From Companilactobacillus suantsaicola (GTDB lineage Bacteria > Bacillota > Bacilli > Lactobacillales > Lactobacillaceae), in the NCBI RefSeq assembly GCF_004745525.1, contig NZ_RKLY01000011.1, positions 1 to 64,000 on the forward strand: 64,000 nt of DNA, written 5' to 3'. The position numbers and the translations under genes are program-made. Below, one piece after another: positions 28,775 through 37,392 of this stretch. Positions within the stretch are counted from its first letter, which is position 1; every line of letters begins with the position of its first letter. The notes beneath the pieces are model-generated. The model saw only the letters and a program-made list of their open reading frames with translations. It did not search any database and was not told the DNA's origin.

Positions 28775-29848
28775 TTGAATAAAAAACAACATATCTTTTA
28801 TCTGGATTTCATTCGCGTGATAGCTATTCTGTTAGTTATCTTTATTCACGTTTCCACAGTCGACACTTTAAAACACATTGGAACGACCGACTGGCAAATT
28901 ATCAAGATGCTCAACCATTTCGCGCACATCAGTGTGCCAATTTTCTTCATGATTTCCGGCGCCTTGATTCTCAACAGTCCCAAGACTTTGTCACTCTCAT
29001 ACACCTGGAAAAAGCGAATTCCAAGGGTAACCATCCCCTTTTTGATCTGGTCAATTATCTTGCCCACTGCGGCCTACTTAACATCCAACCAAATCAGTGA
29101 TCACGCATACTGGAATCGGTTGAAATTCATCATGAGTAAACCCACATCACCTGTTCTTTGGTTCATGTATCCTCTGATTGGAATTTATATTTTATCGCCA
29201 ATTATTAAAACTTTTGTTGATAACGCCAGCATGAAAATGTTGATGTACGCCACAAGTGTTTGGTTAGTCACCTGTTCCTTAATTCCTTCAGTCAATGTCA
29301 TGATGGGCAAAGATATGAAACATGTCTTTCAAATCTCCCCAGTTTCTAGTTTCATGCTGGTCGGCGGTTTCGTTGGCTACTACATTTTGGGGTACATCCT
29401 CAGCAATATCAATCCAAAAAAGATCAGTACATTGGCGTTATTAGTCTTGTTCATCGGCATTGCCACTTTTGGTAATTTCTTCTCCGAATCAGTTCCCAAG
29501 ACTTTTGACACTAATAACAGCTACTACGTAACTTCACTGTTCATCCCGATAATGTCTCTGGCAGCCTTTGTTCTCTTACAAAAATTAGGCTTGTGGATAA
29601 AATCCAGTGGCGTCAAAAGTTTCTTTGAATTCATGTCACCTTTAGTCTTCGGAATTTATTTAATCCACAACTTAGTAGTCTTTTACGTCGAACCATGGTT
29701 CTTCAAGAACATTGATTTACGTGGTATCCCGGCAACTTTCGTTAGATATTTTATTGTAATAATAATTTCAACTGTTATCATCTGGTTCCTGAGTTTAATT
29801 CCCGGAATCAACTACTTACTAACCGGACATACCAGAAGAAAAAAATAG
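28775..29848 (+). CDS. Acyltransferase family 3 membrane protein
   Basis: A 357-residue integral membrane O-acyltransferase with about ten helices. The N-terminus FYLDFIRVIAILLVIFIHVS carries the conserved Arg and His of the family, and SVPIFFMISGALIL follows. Such proteins transfer acetyl or other acyl groups to cell-surface polysaccharides or peptidoglycan. There is no extracellular SGNH domain as in OatA. Start is the TTG at 28775, 8 nt after GGAGGG. Confidence 0.87.
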   Translation: MNKKQHIFYLDFIRVIAILLVIFIHVSTVDTLKHIGTTDWQIIKMLNHFAHISVPIFFMISGALILNSPKTLSLSYTWKKRIPRVTIPFLIWSIILPTAAYLTSNQISDHAYWNRLKFIMSKPTSPVLWFMYPLIGIYILSPIIKTFVDNASMKMLMYATSVWLVTCSLIPSVNVMMGKDMKHVFQISPVSSFMLVGGFVGYYILGYILSNINPKKISTLALLVLFIGIATFGNFFSESVPKTFDTNNSYYVTSLFIPIMSLAAFVLLQKLGLWIKSSGVKSFFEFMSPLVFGIYLIHNLVVFYVEPWFFKNIDLRGIPATFVRYFIVIIISTVIIWFLSLIPGINYLLTGHTRRKK

Positions 29849-29875
29849 CCGACTCCTTTTGGAATCGGTTATTTC
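29841..29875. terminator. Terminator between acyltransferase and adhesin genes
   Basis: AAATAGCCGACTCC-TTTT-GGAATCGGTTATTT pairs with one mismatch and carries A/T tracts on both sides. It can serve both convergent genes. Confidence 0.85.
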
Positions 29876-29885
29876 TATAGCTTAA

Positions 29886-31871
29886 TTAGTCTTTTCTTGG
29901 TTTAATCCCTTTTAATAAAAAACCCAAAACAATCAAAAGAATACCAGAAATTGTAGCCAAAACACCAGATGTAGCACCAGTTTGAGGCAACTTCGCAGCA
30001 TTGTCAGAACTATCATTAGCAGGAGTTTGTGATTCATTCTTATCACTACCAACAACATCAGGCAAGACGCCTTCACCTAATTCACTTGAATCATTTGAAT
30101 TTTCAGAATTACCTTCAGATCCACCATTAGTGATGAGGTTACCGTCACCATTTTCTTCTGAATCCTTGTCTTCGGATTCGTTATCTTCATTTTCAGAACC
30201 TGTTTCTTCACCTGACTCAGAATCTTCATCTTCGTCATCTTTGTCGGTATCAGGTTCCTTTGGATCTGTACCCTCGTTACCACCGTTAGTATTTTCATCG
30301 GGTTCTTCAGGTTCTGTGCCCTCATTGCCTTCGTTACCATTATTGTTATTCTCGTCGGGTTCTTCAGGATCCGTGCCCTCATTGCCTTCATTAGTATTTT
30401 CATCGGGTTCTTTGGGATCGACTAAATTACCATTATCATCAATATCTTTTTCTTCATTTTCATCGGGTTCATCAATATTAGAACCATCATTTTCGTCGGG
30501 TTGATCTGGCTCTCCAGGCAACCAATCAACTTCACCAGGGATAGTAACTGGCTTTTCAAACTCAGTTTCAATATCAGAATTATCTTGTAAATCCCATCTA
30601 TGAGTTTCTCCACCTTGTACATTCACTTTATCGGCAACTATATTTCCATCTAAATTATGATGAATATTTATAGTTGCATCTGGTGCCAAAATGCTTCCCT
30701 GGAACGGTCTATTAATTTCAATATCTCCAGCATACTGATTATTAGATGTTGTACTATCATAGAAATTCCATAATAAATGGTTATCATCAAAATACTCAGT
30801 TTCCTGATTAGGACGCTCTTTGTTATTACCACCGATACCATCATTAAAAATCAACTTAATCTGGGAATTAATATTAATCGGAGCTTCTCCTTTAGAATCC
30901 ACGTTAATAATTACAGAAGTCCCTCCCTTGTCGGATGAAAGTCCAGCAATAGTTATAGGCGTATCCATTTCTAGCGATTCTTTATCAAGACTAATAATAA
31001 TTTTATTATTAGTTGGTTCAAATTCTTCTAAATTAATTACTCGTTGATTACGATCAGGAAAATTATCATTTGAGATATTGGCCGTTATATGGCTATCAGC
31101 TAAGTTTTGAGAATTTCCCTCAAGCTTTTCCAAATATTTACTAATATCTATATAAACATTTGAACCTTTATCCTGATAAATTTCATCATTATCCAAGTGA
31201 TCAATTTTTATATTATTGACACTAGGATACTTTTCGTTCCCATCACCACTCTCATTTCCTAATTTAACATCGTTATTAACACCAAAAATTACTTTGTTAT
31301 ACCTACTGTCTGTTTTACTGACAAATGAACTATTTGCTAAATTATGTACATTCTGAATATATGAAATGTCCGTATCAACATGACTTTCTGAAGAATTAAT
31401 TATATTAGTTCCAAAGTTTACGTTTCCATAAAGATTTCCAGCAACAACATTTCCATTTGTATGTGCATTTAATGATGCCTCATTGGCAAAAATATGAAAA
31501 TTTGAGGCATACCCTAATGGATTATTAGGCTCTTCTTGGCCAAAATCCTTTTGGATTGTTTTACCATCTTGTACATTATTATTTTCTGATTTTACCAAAG
31601 TATTTTGTTTTTGATTACCTGTACTTTGAGTTGATTGCACAGAAGTATTTTCACCATCAATACTATTTTGATTACCGGCACTTTGAGATTGTACAGAATT
31701 ATTTTTACTGTCAATACTATTTTGATTACCAGCACTTTGAGCAGTAGCGGCACTATCAGTGGTACTTGGAACCTCATCAGCTTTAACATTATTTGCGCTT
31801 ATCCCCGTTAGTACAACTGCACTAATTGCAACGCATGATAAAGCCCATTTTTTCCCTTTTCTCATTAACAT
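29886..31871 (-). CDS. LPQTG-anchored surface protein with choice-of-anchor A domain
   Basis: A 661-residue cell-wall protein. Order: signal peptide (KWALSCVAISAVVLTGISAN); Gln/Asn repeats in which AGNQNSIDSKNNSVQS-like units occur three times (residues about 45-95); a choice-of-anchor A domain from NPLGYASNFHIFANEASLNA to about residue 425; a long acidic spacer of repeated EEPDENTNGGNEGTDP-type units rich in Asp, Glu and Gly; then LPQTG, a hydrophobic helix and KPRKD for sortase A anchoring. Adhesion is inferred. The acidic repeats create a long false reading frame on the other strand. Start ATG is 13 nt from AGGGAG, a long spacing. Confidence 0.88.
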   Translation of the reverse strand: MLMRKGKKWALSCVAISAVVLTGISANNVKADEVPSTTDSAATAQSAGNQNSIDSKNNSVQSQSAGNQNSIDGENTSVQSTQSTGNQKQNTLVKSENNNVQDGKTIQKDFGQEEPNNPLGYASNFHIFANEASLNAHTNGNVVAGNLYGNVNFGTNIINSSESHVDTDISYIQNVHNLANSSFVSKTDSRYNKVIFGVNNDVKLGNESGDGNEKYPSVNNIKIDHLDNDEIYQDKGSNVYIDISKYLEKLEGNSQNLADSHITANISNDNFPDRNQRVINLEEFEPTNNKIIISLDKESLEMDTPITIAGLSSDKGGTSVIINVDSKGEAPININSQIKLIFNDGIGGNNKERPNQETEYFDDNHLLWNFYDSTTSNNQYAGDIEINRPFQGSILAPDATINIHHNLDGNIVADKVNVQGGETHRWDLQDNSDIETEFEKPVTIPGEVDWLPGEPDQPDENDGSNIDEPDENEEKDIDDNGNLVDPKEPDENTNEGNEGTDPEEPDENNNNGNEGNEGTEPEEPDENTNGGNEGTDPKEPDTDKDDEDEDSESGEETGSENEDNESEDKDSEENGDGNLITNGGSEGNSENSNDSSELGEGVLPDVVGSDKNESQTPANDSSDNAAKLPQTGATSGVLATISGILLIVLGFLLKGIKPRKD

Positions 31872-32043
31872 AATTAACTAAAATCTCCCTCGTTGAGTTT
31901 AGAATAATTATTATTATCTAATAAAACTGGTAATAATTTTATTTATGAAAATTATTACTCTACTCTAATTTATTGTCAAATAACGATTTATTTTATGATA
32001 ACTCTCTTGAGATATAGTACGTAAGTTCTTTAATGTCAGTGAA

Positions 32044-32057
32044 AGTAAGCGTAAACA
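32044..32057. promoter_or_regulatory. Possible cre site upstream of the adhesin gene
   Basis: AGTAAGCGTAAACA matches the cre pattern TGNNANCGNNNNCA except at the first base. It lies about 175 nt upstream of the LPQTG protein start and 58 nt past the end of the small membrane protein gene; CcpA control is only a possibility. The remaining gap 31872-32114 is AT-rich with no gene. Confidence 0.35.
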
Positions 32058-32114
32058 CTAATTATCATGCCATATATTTTATTTTAATTAATTGACTAAA
32101 TAATATTTTTCAAA

Positions 32115-32462
32115 TTAGCCAACAATTTTTCTTTTATCTCGATTTAAAATAAACAATTGCGAACCACAGAAGATCAGAACTAGTCCGGTCAATAACAAAT
32201 CAATTCCTTTTGAAACTATCGATACTATTTCAGTGAATTCCTGATTAATGGCTGGTACCAGTGATAAATATATGTAAACCACAACTAACGGAATTGCCAC
32301 CGCTAAATAAATAATCGTATACACGTAACTTTTATTAATGATCAGGCCTAAATCTAGGTCAAATTGCTGAGTCTGAATGTCCATAATGTGGAAATGCTTA
32401 TCAATCAGGAAAATCAAAACTAAAGGATAAAGGCAGAATAAAATATTGTAAAAAAATTGCAT
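32115..32462 (-). CDS. Small membrane protein of unknown function
   Basis: A 115-residue protein with three predicted transmembrane helices (FFYNILFCLYPLVLIFLI, YTIIYLAVAIPLVVVYIYL and LLLTGLVLIFCGSQLFIL) and a charged C-terminus (NRDKRKIVG). Not recognised. The ATG at 32462 lies 6 nt from GGAGAG, a better fit than two closer start codons. No partner gene is evident. Confidence 0.6.
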   Translation of the reverse strand: MQFFYNILFCLYPLVLIFLIDKHFHIMDIQTQQFDLDLGLIINKSYVYTIIYLAVAIPLVVVYIYLSLVPAINQEFTEIVSIVSKGIDLLLTGLVLIFCGSQLFILNRDKRKIVG

Positions 32463-32600
32463 AATCATCTCTCCGTTCACTTAATAAGCCAACAATATCG
32501 ATTAACAAAATTTTGAGCAATAGCTTTTTACGATAATTTTATTTAGTTACTTTTTATATGAAGGTAATTATTGATTGCCACTTTTATTTTCATAGTAAAC

Positions 32601-32645
32601 AAAAAGAATCCGAAATGTTTTCAATAAACACTTCGGATTCTTTTA
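32601..32645 (-). terminator. Terminator of tRNA-Thr
   Basis: On the minus strand AAAGAATCCGAAGTGTTT-ATTG-AAAACATTTCGGATTCTTTTT (arms shown in halves; each about 18 nt) directly follows the tRNA gene. Confidence 0.88.
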
Positions 32646-32653
32646 CTATTTAG

Positions 32654-32727
32654 AGCCATCTATCGGATTTGAACCGACGACCCCCACCTTACCATGGTGA
32701 TGCTCTACCTATCTGAGCTAAGATGGC
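32654..32727 (-). tRNA. tRNA-Thr (GGT)
   Basis: The minus strand folds as a cloverleaf: acceptor GCCATCT/AGATGGC, D arm GCTC...GAGC, anticodon stem TCACC/GGTGG with loop ATGGTAA (anticodon GGT, Thr), and T arm GTCGG-TTCAAAT-CCGAT (final pairs ATCGG on the plus strand). Discriminator is U; CCA is not encoded. It reads ACC and ACU threonine codons. It stands alone, with a terminator behind it. Confidence 0.96.
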
Positions 32728-32779
32728 AAATCACTCTCTACATTTTACCAAATTAGTTACATGTAGAAAATGGTTTTAG

Positions 32780-33301
32780 TTAAAAAGCCTCAATAATTTC
32801 TGATAACCCTGTCGCAAAGAAAAAGAATGCTAACAAGAAGACAATAAAATCTCCTGCTAAGACGGGATTAAATAGCAAGATTACTGCAAACAATAGGTTC
32901 AGCAGCGCTACAATCACAATCAGGATATAATATTTTCTGCCAAAGAAATGGTAAAAACGAGCTGTGAAAATTTGGAACACTGCATCCAACAAGAACCAGA
33001 TTGCAAATAAATAAACGATAGCTGCCACGCCAACTTGAACGTGGGAAATGAAAATAATACCGATAATAATATCAACGATTGCACTAAAAATCGTCCAACC
33101 GCTTCTAACGCCAAGAAATCTAGTCATCTGAGAACCGAACCATAATTGATATACTCCACGTAAAATTGCAAAAAATCCGAATATTACGGCGATGGTAGAC
33201 AAACTACGCAAAGGATACCAAATGACTAAATAACCAGCGTACAAAGAAATTAATCCGATAATGAAACCGAACCAATCAAAACGTCGCTTTGGTTCACTCA
33301 T
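32780..33301 (-). CDS. HdeD/DUF308 family membrane protein
   Basis: A 173-residue integral membrane protein with six short hydrophobic segments in the HdeD-like arrangement (for example GFIIGLISLYAGYLVIWYP, AIVDIIIGIIFISHV and LLNLLFAVILLFNPVLAG). HdeD is linked to acid resistance in E. coli, but Gram-positive members have no demonstrated role. A GGAGGAGA ribosome site precedes the ATG at 33301. Divergent from the DtxR-type regulator. Confidence 0.78.
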   Translation of the reverse strand: MSEPKRRFDWFGFIIGLISLYAGYLVIWYPLRSLSTIAVIFGFFAILRGVYQLWFGSQMTRFLGVRSGWTIFSAIVDIIIGIIFISHVQVGVAAIVYLFAIWFLLDAVFQIFTARFYHFFGRKYYILIVIVALLNLLFAVILLFNPVLAGDFIVFLLAFFFFATGLSEIIEAF

Positions 33302-33371
33302 AAATCTCTCCTCCTTTAAAATCCAGTAATTATTTTACCATTTAGAGTTATCAAAGTTGAACAATATGCGC

Positions 33372-33402
33372 TATAATATAAGGGCTAATAAAAATATTAG
33401 GC
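33372..33402 (+). promoter_or_regulatory. Promoter -10 and likely operator of the DtxR/MntR-type regulator
   Basis: A TATAAT box (33372-33377) is followed at 33382-33402 by an inverted repeat, GGGCTAAT-AAAAA-TATTAGGC, with the TTAGGCTAA half-site typical of DtxR/SirR/MntR operators. Its position at the transcription start suggests metal-dependent autorepression. Confidence 0.6.
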
Positions 33403-33421
33403 TAAACGAAAGGTTGTAAAA

Positions 33422-34072
33422 TTGTCACCTAACAAAGAAAATTATTTAAAAACTATTTACGAACTAAATTATGATTTCACTAAAATCACTAACAAACGTA
33501 TCTCTGAAATCATGAATGTTTCGGCACCTTCAGTTACTGAAATGCTGAATTCTCTATCGAGTGAAGGTTATTTAACTCATTCCCCTTACAACAAAATTGT
33601 TTTAACACCTAAAGGGAATAAGGTTTCCGAAAAGTTAGTAAGAACTCACCGTCTCTGGGAAGTTTTCCTACACGAATGTCTTAAATACCCTGTTGATAAT
33701 GTTCACCACAATGCTGATGCTTTGGAACATGCTTCAGATGATGGCTTGATTGACCATTTAAACGATTTTCTCGACCACCCTCAACGTTGTCCACATGGTG
33801 GAATTATTCCTGGTAACGGCCAAGGAGAGACCGATGCTGACGATAAATTGCTCAGCATGATTCCTGATAATACCAAAGTGCAAATCGTCCGTGTTTCCGA
33901 TAATTACGACTTTCTTCAATACTTTGGAAGTTTGAATTTGGAAATTGACGATACGATCACCGTTTTAAAACATGAAAAATTCGATAACTCATTGGTCGTT
34001 TCTAAAGAAGATGGTTCAAAATTGACCATCGGTGCCAAGGCTATCGACTATATCTTTGTTGAATTGAGATAA
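33422..34072 (+). CDS. DtxR/MntR family metal-dependent regulator
   Basis: A 216-residue protein: winged helix (ITNKRISEIMNVSAPSVTEM), dimerisation/metal-binding domain (VRTHRLWEVFLHE, then HASDDGLIDHLNDFLDHP and CPHG), and a C-terminal SH3-like FeoA-type domain. The three-domain form is that of DtxR/SirR proteins rather than short MntR; Mn or Fe sensing cannot be distinguished. Start is a TTG at 33422 with GAAAGG 7 nt upstream. No metal transporter is adjacent in the window. Confidence 0.86.
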   Translation: MSPNKENYLKTIYELNYDFTKITNKRISEIMNVSAPSVTEMLNSLSSEGYLTHSPYNKIVLTPKGNKVSEKLVRTHRLWEVFLHECLKYPVDNVHHNADALEHASDDGLIDHLNDFLDHPQRCPHGGIIPGNGQGETDADDKLLSMIPDNTKVQIVRVSDNYDFLQYFGSLNLEIDDTITVLKHEKFDNSLVVSKEDGSKLTIGAKAIDYIFVELR

Positions 34073-34112
34073 AAAAAATCCGTGATGAATTAAATCATCA
34101 CGGATTTTTTTA
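34072..34112. terminator. Bidirectional terminator after the DtxR-type gene
   Basis: AAAAAATCCGTGATGA-ATTAAA-TCATCACGGATTTTTTT is a strong stem between the two convergent genes. Confidence 0.92.
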
Positions 34113-34892
34113 TTTTCTTTCATCAGCAATTTTATGATAAAACGATGCTAAAACCAGTTGTTCGTAAGGCTGCAACCAGACTGATAACAGTTCATGCGTG
34201 AAAGCATTCAAAATTTCCCAGAAGAAGAATTCTACGCAAATGGAAAAGAAAGTCCATTTGTAGCCACGCATCACGATTGAACTGCGACTGAAACTTGAAA
34301 ATGCCATACGGATAGTCCATGTTCCTTGATCTTTTTGATCATCTCGAAAAACTAAAAAAGCTTGCGAGAAAATCACTAAAAACCAAATCCCCGGAATGAC
34401 ATAGAGCATGAATCCGGCTTCTAGAAACAAGCCGAATAACGCCGTTATGAATAAAACCGGGAAAAAGTAACGTCCTGAAAAAGCTCGTAAACTATCTTTG
34501 ATTGCATTGATCTCTACATCAGGATTGCGGAACTTATCTACTAAGGCATAAGAAATTCCTGCACAGACCATTACAAAGAAGAAAAAGAAAGCATAGACAG
34601 CAACATTACTTTGGGGCGTCAGGCTTAGCATATATTGAGCTGCCGACGACGGGTCATTAGCTAAATTAGCTGAAATTTCTTGGAGTCTTTGACTTGCTTG
34701 TTCAGGATCAGCCAAATTTACGTTCAAATTTGACATCCAAGTATGATAAACCTGCATCCCAAAATAAACTGCTAAAAACCTCAACAAAATGGGAATAATA
34801 TTCAGTGAAATATTCCCTTTAATATCTTTTAAGAAAGCACGATGTGCATCCCTTCTAATCTCTAAAGCTGATATATTGTTCGCGTTATTCAT
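34110..34892 (-). CDS. DUF975 family membrane protein
   Basis: A 260-residue membrane protein beginning with the soluble segment ALEIRRDAHRAFLKDIKGN that is typical of DUF975, followed by about five or six transmembrane helices (for example YAFFFFFVMVCAGISYAL). Function unknown. AGGGAT precedes the ATG at 34892. It follows the DUF4097 gene in the same direction with a 55-nt gap and might be the last gene of that operon. Confidence 0.8.
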   Translation of the reverse strand: MNNANNISALEIRRDAHRAFLKDIKGNISLNIIPILLRFLAVYFGMQVYHTWMSNLNVNLADPEQASQRLQEISANLANDPSSAAQYMLSLTPQSNVAVYAFFFFFVMVCAGISYALVDKFRNPDVEINAIKDSLRAFSGRYFFPVLFITALFGLFLEAGFMLYVIPGIWFLVIFSQAFLVFRDDQKDQGTWTIRMAFSSFSRSSIVMRGYKWTFFSICVEFFFWEILNAFTHELLSVWLQPYEQLVLASFYHKIADERK

Positions 34893-34947
34893 TATATCCC
34901 TCACATTAATAACGCCATTATAACAAAGATGAACGTACAGTCCTAAC

Positions 34948-35889
34948 TCAATTGATAGTGATTGGGGCTTTCGTCGTTACAACGGTCAAAAGATTCTGAG
35001 CATCAGGCTTAATTTGATAGGTTTCACCTTGTTTTTTATCGTCATAACGAACATAGCCATTTTCAGAAGTTAAGTCCATCCCCTCAACTGTTAAATCTTG
35101 AGCATTGAATTTACCTGAACTGTACATGCGAAACTCATTTTTATTCATCATAGTTGTTTTCGAAATCGAAATTTTACTGTGATTAGCCATAGCTTTTAAT
35201 GTATCAAAGTTTGATTCTTTTACTATCAAATCAGATTCATCCATGTTGATATTAGACTTTAAAAAAGTAGTATTGGTTGCTTCAACGCGTGAATAAGCAT
35301 TTGCAACAATATTAGCGTTACTCAATTTTGTATTGATCAATGTCAAATTAGTATCGTACATGTTCAATTTTTCAACATTATCGACCGTTACGTCACTCAT
35401 ATAAATATTAGAGTCATAATCCATGTCTTTTACAGACTTAACGAAATTTTTTATCGTTATATCATTCATCCGAATATAACCATTAGAAACTCTGATGTGA
35501 ACATTATCCAGTGCCTTATCCATTGGTACCGTTATGGTCACACGAGCTCGATTAATTGCATCCACGCCAATACCGATAGTCCCATTCTTTTGGTTTTGAC
35601 CAGTAACTGTCAAGGTATCACCTTTTTGTTCATGTCTAGGCAGCGATGAAGCATCTCCAGTCATACGGATTTTATAGCGATCACCTAAACGAACACTAAC
35701 ATCCATATCTTTACCTTTAAGATTAATGTTTTTGAAATCATTCAAAGGGTCAGTCGTATCAACTTTAGTGACAACTTGGAAACCATGGTTCCAGACGACT
35801 GACTTATTGCCACCCATGATAAAGCCACCGAGTAACAACAAACCACCGACAATCAGTAAATAAAAACCTGTTACGAAATACTTACGCAT
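34948..35889 (-). CDS. DUF4097 family exported beta-helix protein
   Basis: A 313-residue protein with one N-terminal membrane anchor (FVTGFYLLIVGGLLLLGGFI) and a repetitive extracytoplasmic domain with short beta-strand repeats (IRMNDITIKNF, NIYMSDVTVDNVEKL, LTLINTKL), as in DUF4097 putative adhesins. It overlaps the DUF1700 gene by 8 nt. PadR-DUF1700-DUF4097 operons are typically connected with the cell envelope; no precise function is known. Confidence 0.82.
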   Translation of the reverse strand: MRKYFVTGFYLLIVGGLLLLGGFIMGGNKSVVWNHGFQVVTKVDTTDPLNDFKNINLKGKDMDVSVRLGDRYKIRMTGDASSLPRHEQKGDTLTVTGQNQKNGTIGIGVDAINRARVTITVPMDKALDNVHIRVSNGYIRMNDITIKNFVKSVKDMDYDSNIYMSDVTVDNVEKLNMYDTNLTLINTKLSNANIVANAYSRVEATNTTFLKSNINMDESDLIVKESNFDTLKAMANHSKISISKTTMMNKNEFRMYSSGKFNAQDLTVEGMDLTSENGYVRYDDKKQGETYQIKPDAQNLLTVVTTKAPITIN

Positions 35890-36544
35890 TTTTTTGTTCC
35901 CCTTTCATCGGAGTTTTTCGACCGTGAAGTAACTTCTTTCCTAACCAGCGGAAGAAAATAACGATCACACTAAAGAACCACTTAAACAATGCAATGGTAA
36001 TTGGAATCAAGAAGAAATCTACACCAAGAACTAACAAGCCCATTCCTACATAGAAGATGGCTGTTGGGAATGACTGGAAGATGACCCAAAACCCCATAAA
36101 AATCAGGCCGATTCCGACGATCACCGAAGCAGCAACTAAGAAAAGGAATAACAAAATAAAGAAGATTCCCAGACCAACGACTAAAGCTAGCATCAAAATA
36201 ATAATTAAAGCGATGGGAATCGCAACAGGAGATGCCATCAAAGCTAATAGGACTAAACCGATCATCCCTAAATTCTTTTTAGCTCGTTCGTTTCCTGACA
36301 ATTGACCATTGTTAACATTTTGATAGTTTTCTTCTGACATTTTAATCGAATAATCCGTTAAAACTTTGCGGGCTAAATTTTTGGGAGTCCCCAATTCGTT
36401 GATAATCGCATCTGAAGTTTGTAAATTAGCATCAGCGATGTATTCACGATAAAATTCAACAACATCATTTTGTTCCGTTTCACTCAATTGATGCAAATAA
36501 ATCTTAAATTCATCAATATAAGCATCTATTACTTTATTCTTCAT
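35882..36544 (-). CDS. DUF1700 family membrane protein
   Basis: A 220-residue protein with a soluble HAAS-like N-terminus (YIDEFKIYLHQLSETEQNDV, then ELGTPKNLARKVL) and four or five closely spaced C-terminal helices. The pattern is typical of DUF1700 proteins next to PadR regulators, whose N-terminal domain is thought to contact the regulator. It overlaps padR by 11 nt and the DUF4097 gene by 8 nt. Confidence 0.83.
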   Translation of the reverse strand: MKNKVIDAYIDEFKIYLHQLSETEQNDVVEFYREYIADANLQTSDAIINELGTPKNLARKVLTDYSIKMSEENYQNVNNGQLSGNERAKKNLGMIGLVLLALMASPVAIPIALIIILMLALVVGLGIFFILLFLFLVAASVIVGIGLIFMGFWVIFQSFPTAIFYVGMGLLVLGVDFFLIPITIALFKWFFSVIVIFFRWLGKKLLHGRKTPMKGEQKNA

Positions 36545-36851
36545 TTTTCCCCTCCAAGATAGAATCAGTAGCGTCCTTTAAATCTTGCCAATTCTTCTTA
36601 ATTTGTTCTAGTTGCTCAACACCTAAATCAGTAATCTTATAATAACGGCGGTTGCGACCTTCATACGCTTCGTCATAAGTACTCAACCAACCTTCTTTTT
36701 TTAAGCGACGTAAGATGGGATACATTGTCGATTCGGAAATTGGAAATGACTTTTGCACTTCCCGCGTAATCGCGTACCCGTAATAATCTTCTCTCGTGAG
36801 CAGAGCTAAAACAGAACCTTCAAGAATCTCAGTTGATACCTGAATTGCCAT
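36534..36851 (-). CDS. PadR family transcriptional regulator
   Basis: A 105-residue winged-helix protein: GSVLALLTREDYYGYAITRE, then SESTMYPILRRLKKEGWL as recognition region and the RNRRYYKITDLG wing, and a C-terminal dimerisation helix. Heads the overlapping PadR-DUF1700-DUF4097 operon. A perfect palindrome lies 18 nt upstream of its start and is the obvious operator, so autoregulation is likely. Confidence 0.92.
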   Translation of the reverse strand: MAIQVSTEILEGSVLALLTREDYYGYAITREVQKSFPISESTMYPILRRLKKEGWLSTYDEAYEGRNRRYYKITDLGVEQLEQIKKNWQDLKDATDSILEGKNEE

Positions 36852-36868
36852 AATATCTCCTCGTTTCT

Positions 36869-36895
36869 ATTATATTATACGTCGTATAATATAAT
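36869..36895. promoter_or_regulatory. PadR operator palindrome
   Basis: ATTATATTATACG-T-CGTATAATATAAT is a perfect 13-bp inverted repeat around one base. It includes TATAAT-like -10 sequences on both strands, so bound PadR would block the promoter. Confidence 0.8.
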
Positions 36896-36950
36896 TTCAT
36901 GAATAATATTATTATAGTTTATAGTATATGTCAATTTAAAATAAAAATAC

Positions 36951-36979
36951 TTGACTTTAGTTTTCATAGGACGTACGAT
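36951..36979 (+). promoter_or_regulatory. Promoter of the histidine T-box operon
   Basis: TTGACT (36951-36956), 17-nt spacer, TACGAT (36974-36979). It places the transcript start just before the T-box stem I. Confidence 0.65.
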
Positions 36980-36989
36980 AATTTCAACA

Positions 36990-37372
36990 TTTTAAAACAA
37001 ATATAAAAAACGACGACAGAAGAGTAATTGAGCAAACTGGTCCAGAGAGTCAACGGTGGTGGGAGTTGTCCCAGTCCTCGATGAAACACATCTGTAAGTT
37101 AAATGATTGAAGTCACAGTAGGTCATTTCGGTAGCACCGTTAAAGCTGAAGTTCTTGTAACTTCATGAGTCTAGTATCGTGAGATATTAGAAATCAGAGG
37201 TGGTACCGCGAAAATTCGCCCTCTTGGTCTTTTGACCGAGAGGGTTTTTCTTTTTTTTGAGTACGACAGTTGCAAGAACTTCTTGAGGTCGGCATCGTGA
37301 GGTGTTGACGAACTAAGGTGGAACCACGTGAAAACGTCCTTTAGCAATTTTGCTAGAGGACGTTTTTTTTAT
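36990..37372 (+). ncRNA. Histidine T-box leader with two successive antiterminator/terminator modules
   Basis: Stem I opens ACGACAGAAGAGTA and closes GAAA-CAC-A-TCTGT, where TCTGT pairs with ACAGA and CAC (37087-37089) is the His specifier. The first T-box GAGGTGGTACCGCG (37197-37210) is followed by the terminator CCCTCTTGGTC-TTTT-GACCGAGAGGG plus T tract (37219-37250). A second module without a stem I follows: AAGGTGGAACCACG (37315-37328) and the terminator ACGTCCTTTAGC...GCTAGAGGACGT plus T tract (37333-37369). So one specifier appears to feed two decision points before the ABC transporter genes. Confidence 0.9.
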
Positions 37373-37392
37373 ATTTGAAAGGGGAATTAATT

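Noticed and set aside
30001-30504. 167-codon frame on the plus strand rich in Ser and Pro
   Set aside because: It is the complement of the Asp/Glu/Gly repeat region of the LPQTG protein; low complexity and no start signals.
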